Of a DNA stretch of 45,873 bases, positions 1 to 8,337 are shown in pieces. Origin of the DNA: Oscillatoriaceae cyanobacterium M33_DOE_052. Lineage in GTDB: Bacteria > Cyanobacteriota > Cyanobacteriia > Cyanobacteriales > Laspinemataceae. Every line of letters begins with the position of its first letter. Positions within the stretch are counted from its first letter, which is position 1. The DNA lies in assembly GCA_015296065.1 (NCBI GenBank), contig DVDU01000179.1, positions 1 to 45,873 on the forward strand. Direction: 5' to 3'. The notes below the pieces were generated by a model. The model searched no databases. It was not told the origin of the DNA and was given only the letters and a program-made list of their open reading frames with translations. The translations under genes and the position numbers were made by a program.

Positions 1-1
1 A

Positions 2-520
2 TATCCCTATCCGATTATTCATATGGCGACTCACGGGGAATTCCAGGCGGGAGCGGTGGAAAATTCTTATATTCAGTTGTGGGGTGAGGAGAAATTGCGC
101 TTGAATCAGCTCCGGGAGTTGGGGTGGCATAATCCGGCGGTAGAATTGTTGGTGTTGAGCGCTTGTCGCACGGCTTTGGGGGATACCCAGGCGGAGATGG
201 GTTTTGCGGGGTTGGCGGTGCAAGCGGGGGTGAAGTCGGCTTTGGCTTCTTTGTGGTCGGTGAGTGATGAGGGGACTTTGGCGCTGATGACGGAGTTTTA
301 TCGCCACTTGGAGAATGCCAAGATTAAGTCAGAAGCTCTGCGACAGGCGCAGATAGCGATGATTCGGGGTGAGTTGCAAGTGAGTGCGGGTGAGCTGCGC
401 AGTTCTGGGGGGACTCGGGGCGCTTTGGCTCTACCGCCGGAGTTGTCAGAGGTGGAAAATAGTAATCTGTCTCATCCTTATTACTGGGCTGGCTTTACCA
501 TGATTGGCAGTCCTTGGTAG
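2..520 (+). CDS. CHAT-domain (caspase-like) protease, C-terminal part only
   Basis: The reading frame is open at the left edge, so only the last 172 codons are present. They show the C-terminal half of a CHAT domain, a clan CD cysteine protease fold. The HMATH motif carries the catalytic His (11th codon), and LSACRTALG carries the catalytic Cys 44 residues later. The end, SHPYYWAGFTMIGSPW, is the usual CHAT terminus. It is closely similar to the C-terminus of the large haemagglutinin-CHAT protein at 21333-25553, including a nearly identical block around GLAV..SLWSVSDEGTLALM. The missing N-terminal part may hold TPR or haemagglutinin modules; this cannot be seen. CHAT proteins cleave protein substrates in bacterial death or defence pathways, but no substrate can be named here. 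It converges on the pentapeptide gene at 661-2094. Confidence 0.9.
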   Translation, partial: YPYPIIHMATHGEFQAGAVENSYIQLWGEEKLRLNQLRELGWHNPAVELLVLSACRTALGDTQAEMGFAGLAVQAGVKSALASLWSVSDEGTLALMTEFYRHLENAKIKSEALRQAQIAMIRGELQVSAGELRSSGGTRGALALPPELSEVENSNLSHPYYWAGFTMIGSPW

Positions 521-657
521 TTGGTCATTTGTCATTTGTCATTTGTCATTTGTCCTTTGTCACTTGTCCCTTGTCACTTGTAAGTGGTTACAGATATAAA
601 TATAGGGTTAAACTTTCACTTTTATAACCAAACAAAGGACAAAGGACAAAGGACTAA
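521..657. repeat. Heptanucleotide tandem repeats between convergent genes
   Basis: Positions 521-581 are a degenerate run of the 7-mer TCATTTG and variants such as TCACTTG and TCCTTTG. Positions about 633-657 carry the inverse-type unit AAAGGAC three times. The two blocks can pair through GTCCTTT/AAAGGAC. This is the short tandem repeat (STRR) type common in filamentous cyanobacteria. Related units occur at 10025-10110, 19473-19495 and 43022-43090. Confidence 0.8.
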
Positions 658-660
658 TGA

Positions 661-2094
661 CTAGATATGAATGGTGCCATCGGGCATGATGGCACCGGAG
701 AAGTTGATTTTCTCCATGTGAACGCCGGTGAGGTTGGCGCCGTAGAGGTTGGCGCCGCTGAAGTTGGCGATCGTCAAGGGTGCCACTACTGGGGAATGAT
801 GACCATTCGCACTGGCGAGGGGGAGCTGCAACTCATCACCAATGAGGAGGAAAGTAAAAGGGCCCATCTGAATCGTGGCACCATCAGGCAAAACGGTAGA
901 GCCTCGGACTCGCTGTCGGTTCACAAAAACGCCATTAGTGCTGTTGTGGTCTTGGAGGACGTAACGTCCATCATCGTCAGTGTTAATTGTGGCATGACGG
1001 CGGGAAACCAGGGGGGAGGAAAAACGGAGGGTCGCATTGGGGTCGCGCCCCAGCAAAACCGGGCCTTTGTTTTTCAGGGAAATGGAATGGTGGGAGTGGG
1101 AAGATGGGGGCGTGGGAGGGGCTGCGGGGGGGATGCCTCTGCGCATTTCTCCCACCAAAGCGATGTCACTGAGGAGGTTCATACTTTCCGGATTACCTTC
1201 GCTGACTTTCGCGCCACTCAGATTCGCTTTGGTGAGATTTGCTTCACTCCAATTAGCGAAACTAAAGTGAACTCTACTTAAGTTAGCTCGATGGAGGTTA
1301 GCTCTAGTCATGTTTGTAGCGTAAAGGTCGCTGGCTTCCAAGTTAGCTTTTGTGAGATTAGCCTCACAAAGTTTGGCATTGCGCAGGTCGGCATTCTCCA
1401 AATTCGCTTCCACGAGTTTGGCGGCAAACATATGAGCATTTCTAAGGTCGGCTTTTTCTAAATTCGCACCGCTGAGGTCAGCTTCGTAAAACTGCGCTTC
1501 ATTCAGAATCGCATTGCTAATATCAGCATGGCTAAGGTCAGCACCATTAAGAAACGCTAACTCTAATTTTGCTTCCTTTAAGTGAGATTGACGCAAAATC
1601 GCACCAGTGAGATTGGCGCGGGTAGCGTCAGCACCGATGAGGTGGGCATTACTGAGGTCGGCGCCCATGAGGTTGGCGTGAAACAGATCGGCGCGAAACA
1701 GGTCAGCACGACTGAGATTGGCATAACTGAGGTCAGCATAACTAAGATGGGCGCCGAATAATTTGGTATCACGCAAATCTGCGAGATTAAAATGGCATTT
1801 TTGTAAATTGGCACTGCTGAGGTTGGCGCCTTTGAGATTGGCACCCTCTAGGTGCGCCCGGGTCAGTCGGGCATCGTACAAGTCGGTATTTTGCAGGTTT
1901 GCACCTCTGAGATTGGCTGCTCTAAATTCGGCGCTGCTGAGGTCAGCGCTGCTGAAGTTAGCAGCGCTGAGGTTGGCACCGCTGAAGTCGGCGCCGCTGA
2001 GGTTGGCACCGCTGAGGTTGGCGCCGCTGAGGTCAACGCCGCAGAAATCTCTTTGTCCTTCGCCATAGGCTTTGAGAATTTCGCTAGCACCCAT
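661..2094 (-). CDS. Pentapeptide-repeat protein with inserted FHA domain (copy 2)
   Basis: This 477-residue protein starts at the ATG at 2094. That start aligns with the start of its neighbour (GASEILKAYGEGQRDF against TVQELLEGYAGGKRDF); a TTG 45 bases upstream is possible but less likely. Residues 16-295 form 56 pentapeptides of the A(D/N)Lxx type in unbroken register, which predicts about 14 coils of a right-handed quadrilateral beta-helix. A Pro/Ser/His-rich linker leads to an FHA domain (about 337-418) with the core signatures LLGR, SRRH and NSTNGVFVN, which in the family bind phospho-threonine peptides. Residues 442-470 return to pentapeptides (ANFSGANLYGANL) and end SGAIMPDGTIHI. No signal peptide is seen, so a cytoplasmic adaptor or scaffold role is inferred. 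No enzymatic domain is visible. It lies downstream of its paralogue at 2252-3712. Confidence 0.9.
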   Translation of the reverse strand: MGASEILKAYGEGQRDFCGVDLSGANLSGANLSGADFSGANLSAANFSSADLSSAEFRAANLRGANLQNTDLYDARLTRAHLEGANLKGANLSSANLQKCHFNLADLRDTKLFGAHLSYADLSYANLSRADLFRADLFHANLMGADLSNAHLIGADATRANLTGAILRQSHLKEAKLELAFLNGADLSHADISNAILNEAQFYEADLSGANLEKADLRNAHMFAAKLVEANLENADLRNAKLCEANLTKANLEASDLYATNMTRANLHRANLSRVHFSFANWSEANLTKANLSGAKVSEGNPESMNLLSDIALVGEMRRGIPPAAPPTPPSSHSHHSISLKNKGPVLLGRDPNATLRFSSPLVSRRHATINTDDDGRYVLQDHNSTNGVFVNRQRVRGSTVLPDGATIQMGPFTFLLIGDELQLPLASANGHHSPVVAPLTIANFSGANLYGANLTGVHMEKINFSGAIMPDGTIHI

Positions 2095-2178
2095 ATGATT
2101 TTTGGCTATAAACCGAGTTATGTAACTAAATTTTCGCAAATTAAAACGATAATCGGCCTCATGGCACTAGGACATTAG

Positions 2179-2253
2179 AGAAACGGGGTTTCTGATTTGG
2201 ATTTCCTCCCCAGCCGCTGTCGATCATCCTCAGAATACAGAAACCCCGTTTCT
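2179..2253. repeat. 16-bp inverted repeat of the AGAAACSSSGTTTCT family
   Basis: AGAAACGGGGTTTCTG at 2179-2194 is the perfect reverse complement of CAGAAACCCCGTTTCT at 2238-2253, with a 43-base loop. It lies between the two pentapeptide-FHA genes and could act as a terminator or RNA-stabilising hairpin for the upstream gene. The right arm overlaps the TAG stop codon of the 2252-3712 gene. Relatives with GG in place of CC occur at 19497-19600 and 44066-44134. Confidence 0.85.
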
Positions 2254-3712
2254 AGGGTTTCACTGTGCCGTCAGGCATGATGGCACCGGAGCAGTTGATT
2301 TTGGCCAATGAAATCCCCTTCAGGTTCGCCCCATAGAGGTTGGCGCCGCTGAGATTGGCGACGAGCAAATCTGCAGGCATGGCCTCGGCTACGGTTTCTG
2401 AAACTTCAGCACTGGTGGTATTTTCTGCCGATTTCAATACCAACTGTAGTTCGTCCCCTTTGAGCAGAAAGGTAAAAGGTCCGATTTGAATCGTTGCCCC
2501 ATCGGCGAGAACTACTTCACCTTTGACTCGCAGCCGATTGACGAAAACGCCATTCGTGCTGTTTTGGTCTTGGAGGACATAGCGTCCTTGGGGATCGGTT
2601 TCGATCGTGGCATGGCGTCGGGAAACCATCTGGGAATTGAATCGGATGTTGGCACTGGGGTGGCGCCCCAACACTACAGCGCCTTTATTTTTCAGAGAAA
2701 TAGAATTGGGTGTTACCAAAGATGCCAGTTTGCCGCTGGGGCTGGGGACTAAGGCTTTTGGCGGCAGCATGCTGCTCAAGGTAGTTTCGCTCTGGTCAAT
2801 GGTGCTAGGATTCTCTTCGATCGCCCTGGCGCCGCTGAGATTAGCATGGCTGAGATTCGCCTCACTCCAATTCACCCCACTAAAATAAGCATCGCTTAAA
2901 TTGGTAAAACTTAAGTTTGCCCTACTCATATTGGTGCCATAAAGGTCGGTTCCCTCCAAATTAGCCCGTCGGAGATTCGCCTCGCTCAATTTAGCGCCGC
3001 GAAGACAAGCGAACCCTAAATTAGCCTCAATCAGTTTCGCGGCAAACAGTTGGGCATTTCTCAAATCTGCCTTTTCCAAGTTAGCGCTGGTGAGGTCAGC
3101 ATCGTAAAGGCGAGCTTCAGCGAGTTTCGCACCGCTGAGGTCAGCACCTTTGAGATCCGCACTGACTAGGGAGGCCATTTCTAGTTTGGCATCTTTTAGG
3201 CAACAGCCACTTAAATTACAATGACTCAGGTGGGCGCGGCTGAGGTCAGCACCAATCAGATGCGCACGGCTCAGGTCGGCGCTGTAGAGGTCGGCGCGAA
3301 ATAGGTAGGCGCGAAACAGGTCAGCGCGGCTGAGGTTGGCATAACTCAAGTCAGCGTAACTGAGATACGCACCAAAAAGTTTGGCATCTCTGAGGTCAGC
3401 GCGATTTAAAATCGCTTTCTGAAAATGGGCACTACTCAAATTTGCACCGGTGAGATTGGCACTGGTGAGGTTAGCGCCACTAAGCCTGGTATCGTAAAGG
3501 TCGGCATCATACAGGTCGGCGCCAGTGAGGTTGGCTCCTTTCATTTCTGCACTGCTGAGGTCGGCACTTCTGAGGTCAGCGCCAGTTAAATCAGCACCGG
3601 TGAGAATGGCGCCATTGAGGTTGACACCACTAAGGACAGCACCTCTGAGCGTGATGCTGGTAAAATCCCGCTTACCTCCGGCATAACCTTCCAGGAGTTC
3701 TTGAACGGTCAT
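2252..3712 (-). CDS. Pentapeptide-repeat protein with inserted FHA domain (copy 1)
   Basis: This 486-residue paralogue of the neighbouring gene starts at the ATG at 3712 (MTVQELLEGYAGGKRDF). A GTG at 3886 would add a low-complexity leader absent from the paralogue. Residues 16-295 again make exactly 56 pentapeptides in one register. A linker follows, then an FHA domain (about 338-420) with VVLGR, SRRH and NSTNGVFVN. A short second pentapeptide block (451-476) ends SGAIMPDGTVKP. The FHA core is better conserved between the copies than the linkers, which suggests that phosphopeptide binding is under selection. The gene follows an MCP gene on the same strand (gap 178 bp), so co-transcription is possible. 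The stop codon TAG is the first three bases of a dispersed repeat arm. Confidence 0.9.
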   Translation of the reverse strand: MTVQELLEGYAGGKRDFTSITLRGAVLSGVNLNGAILTGADLTGADLRSADLSSAEMKGANLTGADLYDADLYDTRLSGANLTSANLTGANLSSAHFQKAILNRADLRDAKLFGAYLSYADLSYANLSRADLFRAYLFRADLYSADLSRAHLIGADLSRAHLSHCNLSGCCLKDAKLEMASLVSADLKGADLSGAKLAEARLYDADLTSANLEKADLRNAQLFAAKLIEANLGFACLRGAKLSEANLRRANLEGTDLYGTNMSRANLSFTNLSDAYFSGVNWSEANLSHANLSGARAIEENPSTIDQSETTLSSMLPPKALVPSPSGKLASLVTPNSISLKNKGAVVLGRHPSANIRFNSQMVSRRHATIETDPQGRYVLQDQNSTNGVFVNRLRVKGEVVLADGATIQIGPFTFLLKGDELQLVLKSAENTTSAEVSETVAEAMPADLLVANLSGANLYGANLKGISLAKINCSGAIMPDGTVKP

Positions 3713-3890
3713 AGATTTTTCGTTTGGGAACTGGGGTGTAACTAGATTTTCCCAAATCAAAACACCAGATGGACAAGGCTGATGATTTTGGGGTGGGTAG
3801 GGGCGGGGTGCCGTCCAGAAATGCCCCTGGTGTTGGGTTGACTGGATCCAGTTGTTGGGGTGGGAGTCTTTGTGACCCCCCCCCAAGGCA

Positions 3891-5552
3891 TTAACTACCC
3901 CCCAACAGTTGCAGATGCTGGGCGGCTTCGTTGAGTTTGCTGATGCCGATCTTGGTTTGACTGATCCCGGCGGCGGTTTGCTGGGCGCCGGTGTTGATGT
4001 TGTTCATGGCGGCGACTACTTGGGTGACAGCAATGGCTTGCTGCCCTGCAGTGAGGGCGATTTGCTGGTTTGTGACTACAGCATCATTGATGGCGGCGAT
4101 CGTACTTTCTTGATTTTTCAACACGATGGTCTCGATCGCCTCCACCACCCCATTGAATGCCCCCGCTGTTCGCCGAGACAGCTTGATGCCCTGATCCGCA
4201 TTTTTCTTACCTTCTTCCGTCGCTCTCACCGTAGTCATAATCACATTTTGGATATCCAAAACCAGCAAATTAATTTTCTCCGCCGAGCCCTTGCTTTGGT
4301 CTGCCAGCTTGCGAATCTCCGTAGCTACCACCGCAAATCCCCTACCCTGCTGTCCCGCTCTTGCGGCTTCTACAGAAGCATTCAGCGCGAGGATATTCGT
4401 CTGATTCGCGATATCTTGCACCATATTCGTGATACTGGTAATCTGAGTCACCTGCTGGCTCAAGTGACTAATTTGGCGAGAAATTTCCTCCACTTTCTCC
4501 TGCAATACCGATATCCCCTCCAGGGTTTCGGTTACGACCTTATGTCCCTCCCGCGCCAGGTGCAGTACCTGGCGTGCCCCCTCAGAGCCTTGGTGGGCCA
4601 TTTCCAAAACTAGCTGCGCATTCTGCACCGCAGATTCGGCTTGTTTCGCTGATTGATTAGAAGATGCTCCCAGTTCATCCATTGTACTGGTAGTTTGGTT
4701 AACCGAGGATGCTTGTTCTGAAGCGATTCGCTCCTGCTGAGCCACAGTAGCGGCGATTTCCGTGGACGAGGTGGAAATCATGTTAATCACACTTACCAGA
4801 GGTCTAGTGATTTCTTTGCTTAACACTATCCCTAACAAAATTGCCGTAACAGGGCCTAATATTAGCCCAATTAAACAGGCCATTGTGCTATTCTTGGCGT
4901 CTCTTTCTGCCGCTGCAAAAGTCACATCATTAAGCCCCTCATTAATCCTGATTAGTTCTAACATTGAATTGGTTGCTTCATCAAACAATGATTTGTTACC
5001 TTCTCTGTAATTTTCCATTTTTTCGTATAAATTGCTCGCTTTTTGGGCAGCAATCATTTGAAGAGATTTTTCTTGGTCTTTAGAGAGTAAATCGATTTCT
5101 ACTTGCCAAGGATTTCTCATATTTAAAATGTGAAATTCTTCTTCAATCTTTAAAAAATTTTTATGGGCATCTTGCCATCTATCCCATTGGGGCAAAAATT
5201 TTTGTTGATATAGCTTCTCTTCTTCTGGTATTTTTTCGGCATTTTCATATATTTTAAATCCTTCATTAATTTGCAAAGTGGCCTGCTCAAGTTTTTGAAA
5301 TGCTTCTTTTCTGTCTTCGGCATTTAACATGGGATTTAATAGCCATCTTTCCACCGATTCAATTTGGGTTTGTCCTTCATTAATCTGCCATAAACCTATA
5401 ATGCTGGGCAGGGTATTGTCGCTTAATGTTGTCACGTGCTGGTTCATTCGGGAATTGCCTAACCAACCAATTAAGGCAACCACGAGGACGATTCCTCCCA
5501 TCAGTAAAAAAGCGCCAATCAGTTTGCTTTGTAAGCTGCCATTGCGAAACAT
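3891..5552 (-). CDS. Methyl-accepting chemotaxis protein
   Basis: This 553-residue membrane chemoreceptor starts at the ATG at 5552, preceded by a strong ribosome site (AAGGAG, 7-base spacing). Transmembrane segments lie at about residues 11-30 and 224-245. The extracytoplasmic part between them is helical and begins [13 protein letters not shown], a four-helix-bundle (4HB_MCP-like) sensor. Only the start of a HAMP domain follows TM2 (SKEITRPL), and the chain then runs into the signalling coiled coil. The conserved hairpin tip [21 protein letters not shown] lies at about 380-400, where CheA and CheW dock. There is no CheR-binding pentapeptide at the C-terminus. No che genes are in the window. 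In cyanobacteria such receptors usually serve pilus-based motility or phototaxis; the ligand here is unknown. Confidence 0.95.
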   Translation of the reverse strand: MFRNGSLQSKLIGAFLLMGGIVLVVALIGWLGNSRMNQHVTTLSDNTLPSIIGLWQINEGQTQIESVERWLLNPMLNAEDRKEAFQKLEQATLQINEGFKIYENAEKIPEEEKLYQQKFLPQWDRWQDAHKNFLKIEEEFHILNMRNPWQVEIDLLSKDQEKSLQMIAAQKASNLYEKMENYREGNKSLFDEATNSMLELIRINEGLNDVTFAAAERDAKNSTMACLIGLILGPVTAILLGIVLSKEITRPLVSVINMISTSSTEIAATVAQQERIASEQASSVNQTTSTMDELGASSNQSAKQAESAVQNAQLVLEMAHQGSEGARQVLHLAREGHKVVTETLEGISVLQEKVEEISRQISHLSQQVTQITSITNMVQDIANQTNILALNASVEAARAGQQGRGFAVVATEIRKLADQSKGSAEKINLLVLDIQNVIMTTVRATEEGKKNADQGIKLSRRTAGAFNGVVEAIETIVLKNQESTIAAINDAVVTNQQIALTAGQQAIAVTQVVAAMNNINTGAQQTAAGISQTKIGISKLNEAAQHLQLLGGS

Positions 5553-5690
5553 CGGTGTTCTCCTTGTAGATAGGTTGTGCATTGACAAGCCTGTGCATGG
5601 GTATGTTTGGGACAAAACCAGGGGGTACAGTTGGGGGATGAGGCAGAGAAAACCAAGAGATTACTAACCCAGCATCCAGAAATCGAGAAG

Positions 5691-5826
5691 TTGCTATAGC
5701 AGTCCTATTTCAATCTTCATATTTTTGTAGGGGCAATCCCCCCCTGGTTGCCCCGGAGCGTCTAGGGGCAGCCACGGGGGGCCTACCCCTACAATTACCA
5801 CAACCCATTTAGGATTGCTATAGTTG
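5691..5826. mobile_element. MITE-like palindromic element
   Basis: An element of about 135 bp begins with CTATAGCAGTCCTA (5694) and ends with the near-perfect inverse TAGGATTGCTATAG (ending 5823; 13 of 14 positions match). Inside is a second, larger inverted repeat at 5725-5793, with arms starting TTGTAGGGGCAA and ending CCTACCCCTACAA. It has no coding capacity and would fold into one long hairpin. This is the layout of a non-autonomous miniature inverted-repeat transposable element. No transposase is in the window. Confidence 0.6.
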
Positions 5827-6182
5827 GTATGCCAAGATGCCTAAAGGTAAAATAAATGTTCCCCTTGCCGAGCCAAACAATCATTCTAGGGTGAGGGTGA
5901 AGCCAACATCCCAGCTAATGACAGACATTTTGCCATATGTCACCAGGATGCAGGCTAAAAATGAATAGCCATGCAACCTTCTTCAGTATCCCATTGTATC
6001 TCCAGTTTTGGGAAAGTTGCTGCCGTCCCAGGGCGGTGCGGTTGCGGTTGCAGATAGTTTTGGTGGCAGAGCTGCCCAGACGCCTGCCGCGACTATCTCA
6101 TCACCATCATAGGATGGAGACGGGAATTGTGGCTGCCTGCCGTGCTACAAATCATATAGATGATGAATTTTTGACATTGGTA
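5827..6182. other. Intergenic DNA between the two MCP genes
   Basis: Together with the element at 5691-5826 this forms a gap of about 630 bp. I see no gene here. Plus-strand frames are open past 5937, but they run into and across the 3' end of the MCP gene at 6183 in antisense and resemble no protein family. A short minus-strand leader for the downstream MCP is expected at 5553-5690. Confidence 0.5.
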
Positions 6183-7940
6183 CTACTTGCCGCCCAGGGC
6201 TTTGAGCTGGAGGGCCGCTTCATTAAGTTTCTGAATACCTATCTTAGTTTGGGTGATACCTGCCGCAGTTTGTTGGGCGCCACTATTGATGCTGTTAATG
6301 GAATTAACCACCTGTTCCACAGCAATAGATTGCTGTCCAGCCGTGAGAGCGATTTGCTGATTGGTTAAAACCGCATCATTGATAGCGGTGATCGTGAGTT
6401 CTTGGTTTTTTAGCACGATATCGCTCATGGCATTTACTGTGAGTTCTTGGTTTTTTAACACAATCGTGTTAATCGCTTGATTAACGCTGCTAAAAGCAGC
6501 GGCGGTTTGCTGGGAAAGTTCTATGGTTTGACTGGCATTTTTCCGGCTTTCTTCGGCGAGGGTAAATGTGGCACCGATCGCGTTATGGATATCAGCCACT
6601 AAAACACTGATTTTCTCTGCTGAGCCCCGACTTTGGTCCGCCAGTTTCCTAATTTCTGCTGCCACCACGGCAAATCCTTTGCCATGTTCTCCCGCTCTCA
6701 CGGCTTCTACTGAAGCATTCAACGCCAGCATATTGGTCTGATTCGCGATGTTTTGCACTAAATTGGTGATACTGCCGATTTGGGTAACTTGCTGGCTCAA
6801 CCGGGAAATCTGTTCGGAGAGTTGGGAGACTTTCTGCTGGAGTGTAGAGATACCTTCGAGAGTTTTTCCCACAACCCCCATACCACTTTCCGCCAGGTTT
6901 AAAACTTCACGGGATCCCTCGGCTCCGGCTTTGGCCATTTGCAACACTTCACGGGCTCCGGTAATTCCAGCTTCCGCCATGCGCAGGACTTGACGGGCAT
7001 TTTCTGCTCCTGCTTTGGCTTGGGCAGCAGATTGGCGGGATGACGCCCCCAGTTCGTCGATCGTGCTACTGGTTTCATTAACTGAGGCGGCTTGGTCGGA
7101 GGCAATGCGTTCTTGCTGTTCTATGGTGGCGGCAATTTCTGTGGATGAACCAGCGATCGTGTTGACGATCCCTTTGATGGCTTCATCCAGCGGTTTAGCA
7201 ATAGCCTTGGTTAAAACGACACCCAAGACTAGAGATGTTACTGGTCCCAATATCAACCAAACTGCACTCCAAATGCTAGCACTTCTGGCATCTGCCGCTG
7301 CCGCATCTCTAGCCTCTACCCCCACATCTTCGTTAATTTTCAGGAGTTCTACGATCGAGTTGACCACCGCATCCCGCATCACTTTTCTCGTGCCGCGATA
7401 ATCGGCCATCTTCTCATATAACGCGATCGCTTTTTTTACCTCAGCCATTTCTGGAGAATTACCCTTCCCTTGAGCCAGCAACTCTACTTGTTTTGCCCAG
7501 GGATTTTTCTGTCCTATTTGATAAAAACTGATGGCATTTTGTAAAAATTCATTATGAGTCACTTCCCATGTATTCCATTCCTCTAACAACCGCCGATATA
7601 AAACTTCTTCATCAGGGGTTTTTAAGGCTATTTCATACAAATCAAATCCTTCTTTAATTTGAGATTTTGCCTTATCTAATCTTGGCATTACATCTTGATA
7701 ATAATTTTCGACCAAGAAGGAGTTCAACAACAATCTATCTAAGACATTTATTTGAGTTTGACCTTCATTGATTTTCCATAAACCCATAATACTGGGTACA
7801 GTATTGTAGCTGAGGGTTTTAATATGCTGACTTAACCGATAATTGGCCAGCCAGCCAACTAAAACCAAGAAAAACACCAGCAAACCCATGATTAAAAATG
7901 AGCCATTTAGCTTGGTTTGCAAGTTCATTTTGCGAAACAT
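6183..7940 (-). CDS. Methyl-accepting chemotaxis protein with lengthened signalling hairpin
   Basis: This 585-residue paralogue of the adjacent MCP starts at the ATG at 7940, with an AAGGAG ribosome site 7 bases upstream. TM1 is at about 13-31 and TM2 at about 222-243. The periplasmic region starts [13 protein letters not shown]. The signalling tip [18 protein letters not shown] lies near 400-417; the usual second Ala of EAARAG is Val. Relative to its neighbour, this protein has 14 extra residues in the N-terminal arm ([14 protein letters not shown]-type units repeated around 313-354) and 15 extra in the C-terminal arm (IVLKNQELT repeated around 493-519). The two arms therefore stay nearly equal in length. 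Both insertions are direct DNA repeats, of 42 and 45 bp. The HAMP domain is again reduced. The two receptors may form mixed arrays; the ligand is unknown. Confidence 0.95.
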   Translation of the reverse strand: MFRKMNLQTKLNGSFLIMGLLVFFLVLVGWLANYRLSQHIKTLSYNTVPSIMGLWKINEGQTQINVLDRLLLNSFLVENYYQDVMPRLDKAKSQIKEGFDLYEIALKTPDEEVLYRRLLEEWNTWEVTHNEFLQNAISFYQIGQKNPWAKQVELLAQGKGNSPEMAEVKKAIALYEKMADYRGTRKVMRDAVVNSIVELLKINEDVGVEARDAAAADARSASIWSAVWLILGPVTSLVLGVVLTKAIAKPLDEAIKGIVNTIAGSSTEIAATIEQQERIASDQAASVNETSSTIDELGASSRQSAAQAKAGAENARQVLRMAEAGITGAREVLQMAKAGAEGSREVLNLAESGMGVVGKTLEGISTLQQKVSQLSEQISRLSQQVTQIGSITNLVQNIANQTNMLALNASVEAVRAGEHGKGFAVVAAEIRKLADQSRGSAEKISVLVADIHNAIGATFTLAEESRKNASQTIELSQQTAAAFSSVNQAINTIVLKNQELTVNAMSDIVLKNQELTITAINDAVLTNQQIALTAGQQSIAVEQVVNSINSINSGAQQTAAGITQTKIGIQKLNEAALQLKALGGK

Positions 7941-8337
7941 AACATATCTCCTTCACCCTAAGTCTGCCCAATCCAATTAGAGTTGGATTAGGTTGATTAG
8001 CAATCTCAAAGACGAATCAGAAACAATCCCATGTAAGAGAGGGATAATTGAGGTCGTTACTGGTAGGGGCGATCTGGGATGGATAGGGACGGCACTGAGA
8101 ATAATTGTAGCTGGCTGGACGATCGCGGCCTGGGAGCTGCATGATTTTTTAAGGAAAAATTTATCAAACTTAAGAAAAAAGCAATAGCACATCCAGACTA
8201 AAATCGTGGGTTGTCATAGTGATTCATCCACTACCACAGGCATTGTCTCCAACAGAGAACAACTACCCCTCGTTTTAGGCTGGACGCGCTATTTGATTTT
8301 GGTTCGGTTAAATCCCTATCTACCGGGGATAAACCGA
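7941..8337. other. Intergenic region without a convincing gene
   Basis: This gap of about 400 bp holds the promoter side of the MCP gene and the 3' flank of the glycosyl hydrolase gene. A TTG-started frame of 64 codons at 7993-8187 (+) contains one hydrophobic stretch (GTALRIIVAGWTIAAW) but has no ribosome site and no family I recognise. I do not call it a gene. Confidence 0.4.

Noticed and set aside
3713-3886. N-terminal extension of the PRP-FHA gene from a GTG at 3886
   Set aside because: The extension is absent from the paralogue, is Pro-rich and has no ribosome site; the ATG at 3712 aligns with the paralogue.
5937-6368. 143-codon plus-strand frame
   Set aside because: Half of it is antisense to the 3' end of an MCP gene, and the rest has no coding character.
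7993-8187. 64-codon TTG-started frame with one hydrophobic segment
   Set aside because: It has no ribosome site, a rare start and no recognisable family. It is kept only as a note on the intergenic region.
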